Source: CAWCUZ01 sp963798795 (lineage in GTDB: Bacteria > Acidobacteriota > Vicinamibacteria > Vicinamibacterales > SCN-69-37). From it: a stretch of 10,922 nucleotides of DNA. Below are positions 6,623 to 10,922 of this stretch, in pieces. The stretch lies in assembly GCA_963798795.1 (NCBI GenBank), contig CAWCUZ010000004.1:1-10922 (forward strand), written 5' to 3'. The notes below the pieces were generated by a model. It was given only the letters and a program-made list of their open reading frames with translations. It had not been told where the DNA came from and ran no database searches. The number at the start of each line of letters is the position of its first letter. The first letter of the stretch is position 1. A program made the position numbers and the translations under genes.

Positions 6623-6636
6623 GGGCCGCGCGGCCC
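6623..6636. promoter_or_regulatory. 14-bp perfect palindrome in the divergent spacer (candidate operator)
   Basis: GGGCCGCGCGGCCC is its own reverse complement and lies 25 bp upstream of the oxidase ATG, in the 176-bp region between the oxidase and the divergent regulator. It could be an operator or a leader stem. The same spacer contains tacaat at 6652-6657 on the plus strand, a possible -10, without a matching -35. Confidence 0.35.
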
Positions 6637-6774
6637 GATTCGCCGGGCTGCTACAATCGGCTCCTGATGCGACGTCGATCGCGGCGTCACTCGAGGCCTC
6701 ATTACGCGCCAGTGGGATGGCCCGCGTCCTGTGATTGCGCTGGGACATTTCTTGAATTTTTCTGATCTCGCTCC

Positions 6775-8025
6775 ATGGAGCCGACTCCGGCGTACCGTTT
6801 CGGACCCTTCCAGCTCGACGTGCGAGAGCGCCGCCTCTCCCGCGACGGCACCGTCATCCCCTTGCGGCTCAAAGTGTTCGACGCGCTTCGCGTGCTCGTG
6901 GAGAACGCCGGAAGGTTGGTGACCAAAGAGGAGTTGCTCGACGCCGTGTGGCCCGGCACCGCGGTGGAGGAGAGCAACATCACGCACACCATGTCGGTGC
7001 TGCGGAAGGCGCTCGGCGAGAAGGCGACCGGACAGCAGTACGTCGAGACCGTGCCGCGGGTCGGCTATCGGTTCGCCGCGGCGGTCGAGCGCGTCAACGA
7101 GCGCGCAGCGTGGAGTGGGGCGCCGTCGGCGCGGGCGCGGCAGGAGATCCGCTACTGCACGACGAGCGACGGCATCCGGCTCGCCTACGCCAGCACGGGC
7201 AGCGGGCCGCCGCTGGTCAAGGCGTCCAACTGGCTGACGCATCTCGATCTGGAGTGGGACAGCCCCATCTGGCGGCACTGGTGGGCGGAGCTTTCGGCCC
7301 ATCACCGTGTCGTTCGCTACGACGAGCGCGGGAACGGCATGTCGCAGCGGGACGTGTCGGACGTCAGCTTCGAGACGTGGGTCCGGGATCTCGAAACGGT
7401 GGTCGACGCGGCGGGACTCGAGCGGTTCTCACTCCTGGGGATTTCCCGCGGCGGCTCCATTGCGCTGGCCTACGCCGCGAAGCACCCGGAGCGGGTGAGC
7501 CATCTGGTGTTGTACGGGGCGTTTGCCGCGGGGCTCAACCACACCGGCACGCCTGAGCAGTTGGAGGCGCGGCGGGCGCTGGTCAGCTTGACCCGGCTCG
7601 GCTGGGGCGTGAACAACCCGGCCTTCTGCAGAATGTTCACGTGCCGGTTCTTTCCCGACGCGACGCCCAGGCACGAGCAGTGGTTCGACGAGCTCCAGCG
7701 CGTTTCCACGTCGGCGGAGAACGCCGCGCGTCTCATCGAGATCGACGACGGCGTCGACGTCCGCGCACTCCTGCCGGCCGTGACCGTGCCCACGCTCGTC
7801 GTTCATTGCGACCGGGATCAGGTGGTTGGGCCAGAGCGCGGGCGAGTGCTGGCGGCCGGGATCCCCGACGCGCGATACGTCTCATTGCCCAGCGCGAACC
7901 ATCTGGTCCTGGAACAGGAGCCGGCGTGGCGAACGCTCCTCGAGGAACTCGCGACCTTTCTCAAGTGGGAGCCGACGGAGGAACCGCCGCGTCCGCTACT
8001 TCAATCCGCTCTTCGACGGCGCTGA
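6775..8025 (+). CDS. OmpR/CadC-type winged-helix regulator fused to alpha/beta hydrolase
   Basis: A 416-residue two-domain protein. Residues ~7-108 are a Trans_reg_C winged helix: RFGPFQLDVRERRLSRDG, then GRLVTKEELLDAVWPG, ESNITHTMSVLRKALGE and the wing YVETVPRVGYRF. After a short linker, residues ~124-400 are an alpha/beta hydrolase: the nucleophile elbow LGISRGGS with Ser224, a likely acid at Asp348 in VVHCDRDQVV, and His376 in SANHLVL; RYDERGNGMSQ is the usual strand-4 loop. The triad looks complete, so it may be a working esterase or a ligand sensor that controls the DNA-binding part. There is no membrane span. The start is fixed by an in-frame TGA at 6763-6765; no strong Shine-Dalgarno is present. 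It is transcribed divergently from the oxidase operon, a likely target. Confidence 0.85.
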   Translation: MEPTPAYRFGPFQLDVRERRLSRDGTVIPLRLKVFDALRVLVENAGRLVTKEELLDAVWPGTAVEESNITHTMSVLRKALGEKATGQQYVETVPRVGYRFAAAVERVNERAAWSGAPSARARQEIRYCTTSDGIRLAYASTGSGPPLVKASNWLTHLDLEWDSPIWRHWWAELSAHHRVVRYDERGNGMSQRDVSDVSFETWVRDLETVVDAAGLERFSLLGISRGGSIALAYAAKHPERVSHLVLYGAFAAGLNHTGTPEQLEARRALVSLTRLGWGVNNPAFCRMFTCRFFPDATPRHEQWFDELQRVSTSAENAARLIEIDDGVDVRALLPAVTVPTLVVHCDRDQVVGPERGRVLAAGIPDARYVSLPSANHLVLEQEPAWRTLLEELATFLKWEPTEEPPRPLLQSALRRR

Positions 8026-8433
8026 CTTCTCCGGCGCCGGCGTCCCGGGCGCGCTCGATGACGGGGTCGCCGGCGCGTTCGTCCCAGGTGCGGGGCTCGT
8101 CGCCGGCGTCGGCGGCGCGCCGCTCGGCAGGGCCGGGGCCGCCGGCTGAGACTGGGCCGGCGGCGCAGGCACCCCGCCCGTGACGACGGATCCGCCCGCG
8201 CCCGACCGGTTCATGATGGCAATGGCCAGCGCCCCCAGCATGAACAACGTGCCGAGCACGGCGGTCGCGCGGGTCAGCACCGTGGCGCCCGACCGGGCGC
8301 CGAACGCCGTCTGGCTGCTCGCGCCGCCAAAGGCCGCGGCGATGTCCCCGCCTTTTCCCTGCTGCAGGAGCACGACCACCAGCAGCAGCAGGCAGATGAT
8401 CACGTACAAGGCGACGACGAGATAGTAGAGCAT
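7996..8433 (-). CDS. secG: SecG, protein-export membrane subunit
   Basis: A 145-residue SecG, the auxiliary subunit of the SecYEG translocon in the inner membrane. Two membrane helices are visible (residues ~3-24 and ~55-75), joined by the conserved cytoplasmic loop QQGKGGDIAAAFGGASSQTA followed by FGARSGATVLTRATAVLGTLF. From about residue 85 a 60-residue Ala/Pro/Ser-rich tail follows, longer than in E. coli SecG (110 residues in total) but common in several phyla. The ATG at 8433 has no Shine-Dalgarno. The 3' end overlaps the convergent regulator gene by 30 bp. Call is firm on the loop and helix pattern. Confidence 0.92.
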   Translation of the reverse strand: MLYYLVVALYVIICLLLLVVVLLQQGKGGDIAAAFGGASSQTAFGARSGATVLTRATAVLGTLFMLGALAIAIMNRSGAGGSVVTGGVPAPPAQSQPAAPALPSGAPPTPATSPAPGTNAPATPSSSAPGTPAPEKSAPSKSGLK

Positions 8434-8441
8434 AGTCAGTC

Positions 8442-8447
8442 AGTATA
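8442..8447 (-). promoter_or_regulatory. candidate -10 box of secG, very close to the start codon
   Basis: TATACT on the minus strand ends 8 nt before the secG ATG, so transcription would begin at or within about 2 nt of the start codon. This fits the lack of a ribosome binding site and suggests a (nearly) leaderless mRNA. No consensus -35 is apparent. Confidence 0.35.
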
Positions 8448-8484
8448 AACCGCGGGGTTCCGGGTTCTGGGGTTCTCCCGCCGC

Positions 8485-8490
8485 TATACT
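8485..8490 (+). promoter_or_regulatory. candidate -10 box of the lactonase-like gene
   Basis: TATACT on the plus strand, 32 bp before the ATG, leaving room for a short leader with the strong gagggagg ribosome binding site at 8508-8515. The -35 position is GC-rich and not consensus. It is divergent from the secG candidate within the same 88-bp spacer. Confidence 0.42.
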
Positions 8491-8521
8491 GGCGCGCTGT
8501 TACTCACGAGGGAGGCCGGAA

Positions 8522-9666
8522 ATGTCCAGATCACTTGCCATGCTGTCGCTGCTGTTGACGGCGCCGTTCGCGGTGGCCGTCGTCGGACAAATCACGGCCT
8601 CCGGCCGGCTCGTGTACGTCGGCACGTACACCAACGGGCAGAGCAAAGGCATCTACGCCTTCCGCTTCGACGAAGGGGCCGGCCGGCTGTCGCCGATCGG
8701 GCTCGTGGCCGAGACGCGGAGTCCAAGTTTTCTCGTCAGCAGCCGGGACGGCCGGTTTCTGTTCGCGGTGAACGAGGCCTCCAATCCGGATCGCAAGTCG
8801 GGTGGCATGGTGACGTCCTTCGCGATCGACCGGACCACCGGCGCGCTCACGAAGCTGAGCGAGCAGCCGTCGGGCGGCGCCGACCCGTGTCACCTGGCCC
8901 TTGACCGCACCGGCCGCTCCCTGGCCGTCGCCAACTACACGAGCGGGACGTTCGCGATGTTCCCCGTCTCGGCCGACGGCCGGCTCGGCGCTGTGATTCA
9001 GACCGTGACCGATCCCGGCGCCGGGCCGAACCGCAAGCGACAGGAAGGGCCGCACGCGCACGAGGTCGTGTTCGACGCGACCAATCGCTTTCTCCTCGGG
9101 GTCAATCTCGGCACCAATCGCGTGCTCGTCTTTCGCTTCGATCAGGCGACCGGGCGGCTCACGCCGAACGCTCCGCCGTCGGCGAGCGTGCCGGCTGGCG
9201 CCGGCTCGCGACACCTGGCCTTCGCTCCGGGCGAGCGCGACGCGTTCGTCATCGACGAGCTCGCGTCCACGGTGACGCCGATGACGTGGGACGCAGAGCG
9301 CGGAGTGCTCACGCCGCGCGCGAGCGTGACGACGCTGCCGTCGGACTTCAAGGGAACGAGCACGACGGCGGAGATCGCCATCCACCCGAACGGCCGCGCG
9401 CTCTACGGATCAACCGCGGACACGACAGCATCGCCGTGTTTCACGTCTCGGCGGACGGTGCCCTGACGATGGCCCAGATCGCCTCGACACGCGGCCGAAC
9501 ACCGCGTCACTTCACGCTCGATCCCACCGGCCGCTGGCTGATCGCGGCGAACCAGGACTCGAACAGCCTGGCCATCTTCAGCGTCGATGCCAGCGCCGGG
9601 ACGCTCGCGCCCGCTGGCGATCTCGTGAGCACGCCGTCGCCGGTGTGCGTCCTCTTCGTGCCATAG
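8522..9666 (+). CDS. secreted lactonase-family beta-propeller (6-phosphogluconolactonase-like), one frameshift
   Basis: Member of the lactonase family (PF10282-type, seven-bladed propeller), which includes YbhE-type 6-phosphogluconolactonases. Residues 1-22 (MSRSLAMLSLLLTAPFAVAV) are a signal peptide, so this copy is exported and unlikely to act in the cytoplasmic pentose phosphate path. Blade motifs include VYVGTYTNGQSKGIYAF, SRDGRFLFAVNEAS, DPCHLALDRTGRSLAVANYT and the conserved QEGPHAHEVVFD. The frame from 8522 ends at 9466, but at about 9411-9413 the normal reading moves by one base to the frame giving HDSIAVFHVSADG, RHFTLDPTGRWLIAANQDSN and ending at 9666. Restoring one A in the short run (tcaacc to tcaaacc) gives YGSNRGHDSIAVF and a ~381-residue protein of normal size, so a sequencing error is likely. 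The start has gagggagg 6 nt upstream. Substrate unknown. Confidence 0.85.
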
Positions 9667-9710
9667 GCCGCTCCGGGGAACAGGCTGAAGCAGGCCCAAG
9701 CAGGCGACGG

Positions 9711-10922
9711 TCAGCCGATGGGCAGACTGGGCAGCGAGCGCATGAACTCGCGTACGCGGCCGATCTGGCCGTTGTCCGCGATGAACTCGAACGCCGACGG
9801 ATCCACCGTGCGCGGGCGGGCGCTCCCGCGCCCACGACGTTGGCCAGCAGGACCGGCAACTCGCCGATGAGGCCGAGCAGGGCTGCCCACGCCGGCATGT
9901 CCAGCATGGCGAGCACATCGAGCGTCCGACCGGCGCGCCACGGCGTGCCGGCGCGCCAGTGCGTCGTCAGCTCGTTCCGGAGCCTGAGCAATCCGAATTG
10001 AATCTCGCGATCGGTGGACCGAAGCGCGGTGAGAGTGTCGAGCAACCGTGCCGCAGCGTACAGCGAGACGTGCTGGCGCAGCACCCTCCATCCCACCTGG
10101 AACACCGTAATGAGATCCTGCGCCACGAGGGAATCATCGGGCAGCGTTGTCGGTCCGACGCCGCTGCCGGAGGCGTCGTCCGACGCCGCCAGCCACTGAC
10201 GCGGCCAGTTCTCGAGACCAAGATTGCAGGTTGCCGCCGCGGCGTCGCACGCCTCGCGCGATGTCAATGGCCGGTCCTGGAGGGTGCACGCCGCGGCCAT
10301 CACGTTCACGAGAAACGCGAACTCCTGGGTCCGGACTGACGAGGCCATGGCGTCGCGGTCCCGTACAAACCCTGCATGTGCCGTCGCAGGCGTGCCGCAT
10401 GCGGCGCCTCGTCCGGCGAGCGGCCCGGCAGAGCGCGGAGCTGGTGCGGAAGGGCGCCTGCCTCCAGCAGCGCTTCGACCACCGCGGCGACCGCGGAGGC
10501 CTCGGCGTCGGATGCGGGGGCGCGTCGGAATCCGTCTTCAGAGCAATCTCCCGGGGGGCCGATCGAGGCGTCCATCCCGAGCGCGCGAACAGAGGCGATG
10601 AAGACGAAATACGCCGACGGAGGGCGATTCTCCCCGAGACCCATTCGTCCTGACGATTCGAGGAACGCACTGGCCTGAGCCGGGGTCACGTAGCCTCTTC
10701 GCTCGCGGCGTCCTTCCCGCGCCTCTGCCAGGTCGAACAGGACCTGCTCGCCGTCGCCGAGGAGCTCGTCCAGTCCATCGACCTCCGGCGTCGAGTTCGA
10801 CAGGCGCCGGCAGCCGCGCATCACGTCATGGAAGCGCCCGGGATGCGCCTCCGCCAGCGCGACCAGCACGGCGACGACTGCATCCCACCGCTCGATCTGC
10901 CTGGCGACGACCATGTAGCCGC
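9711..10922 (-). CDS. DUF6178-like protein, 3' part, two frameshifts, runs off right edge
   Basis: The C-terminal ~400 residues of a cytoplasmic-looking, helix-rich protein entering from the right edge. Three frames join: IERWDAVVAVLVALAEAHPG, VMRGCRRLSNSTPEVDGLDE, RRGYVTPAQASAFLESS and RRHMQGLY (10922 to ~10363); VRTQEFAFLVNVMAAACTLQ, CNLGLENWP, VGWRVLRQHVSLYAAARLLD and RTLDVLAMLDMPAWAAL (to ~9830); then RTVDPSAFEFIADNGQIGRV and a stop at 9711. Both joins need one missing base; at 10360-10363 restoring a G to a run (minus strand TACGGGACC) joins the frames smoothly. The pattern resembles the DUF6178 family of unknown function, but I am not certain. It faces the lactonase gene tail to tail with a 44-bp spacer in which I see no clear terminator. 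Confidence 0.55.

Noticed and set aside
5180..6667. Long plus-strand open frame (495 codons) opposite the methanethiol oxidase gene
   Set aside because: It is a GC-driven shadow; the minus-strand protein has clear family motifs and a strong ribosome site.
8531..9385. Minus-strand open frame of 284 codons opposite the lactonase gene
   Set aside because: Shadow frame; the plus strand has a signal peptide, propeller motifs and a strong ribosome site.
9667..9710. Terminator between the two convergent genes at the right
   Set aside because: Only loose cagg repeats are present; no stem with a T-run on either strand.

Overview
The window is high-GC, tightly packed bacterial DNA. Gene content (selenium-binding-protein-type methanethiol oxidase, a winged-helix/hydrolase fusion regulator, SecG with an Ala/Pro-rich tail, a secreted lactonase-like propeller) would fit an Acidobacteriota-type soil bacterium. 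That placement is an inference; there is no rRNA or other marker to settle it.

Left part, about 1-4290, is an integrated mobile element inserted at the 3' end of a tRNA-Leu(GAG) gene. It starts (at the window edge) with the istA end of an IS21-family insertion sequence (1-585, minus strand). A compact plus-strand cassette follows: two small unknown proteins, a RepA/AAA_25-like ATPase with a C-terminal winged helix, a small zinc-ribbon protein, an excisionase-like HTH protein and a tyrosine integrase. Four of the gene junctions overlap (three by 4 nt, one by 16 nt), so this looks like one operon. Between the ATPase core and the zinc ribbon lies an array of GACAG repeats that folds into a long imperfect hairpin, a candidate replication or ATPase-binding site. 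The integrase ends about 80 bp from the tRNA, so the attachment site should be the tRNA 3' half; the opposite junction lies left of the window.

Right part, from 4270 on, is the host chromosome: the tRNA-Leu; a minus-strand pair of methanethiol oxidase and a six-helix membrane protein; a divergently transcribed regulator made of an OmpR/CadC-type winged helix fused to an alpha/beta hydrolase; secG (minus, overlapping the regulator's 3' end tail to tail); a secreted lactonase-like beta-propeller; and the 3' part of a large minus-strand protein resembling the DUF6178 family that runs off the right edge. The oxidase, membrane protein and fusion regulator may form one sulfur-compound response locus, with the hydrolase domain as ligand sensor.

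Six single-step reading-frame breaks occur in four otherwise well-conserved genes (istA, the integrase twice, the lactonase, the right-edge gene twice). At least two can be repaired by restoring one base to a homopolymer run. Sequencing or assembly indels are therefore a serious alternative to true gene decay, including for the integrase.
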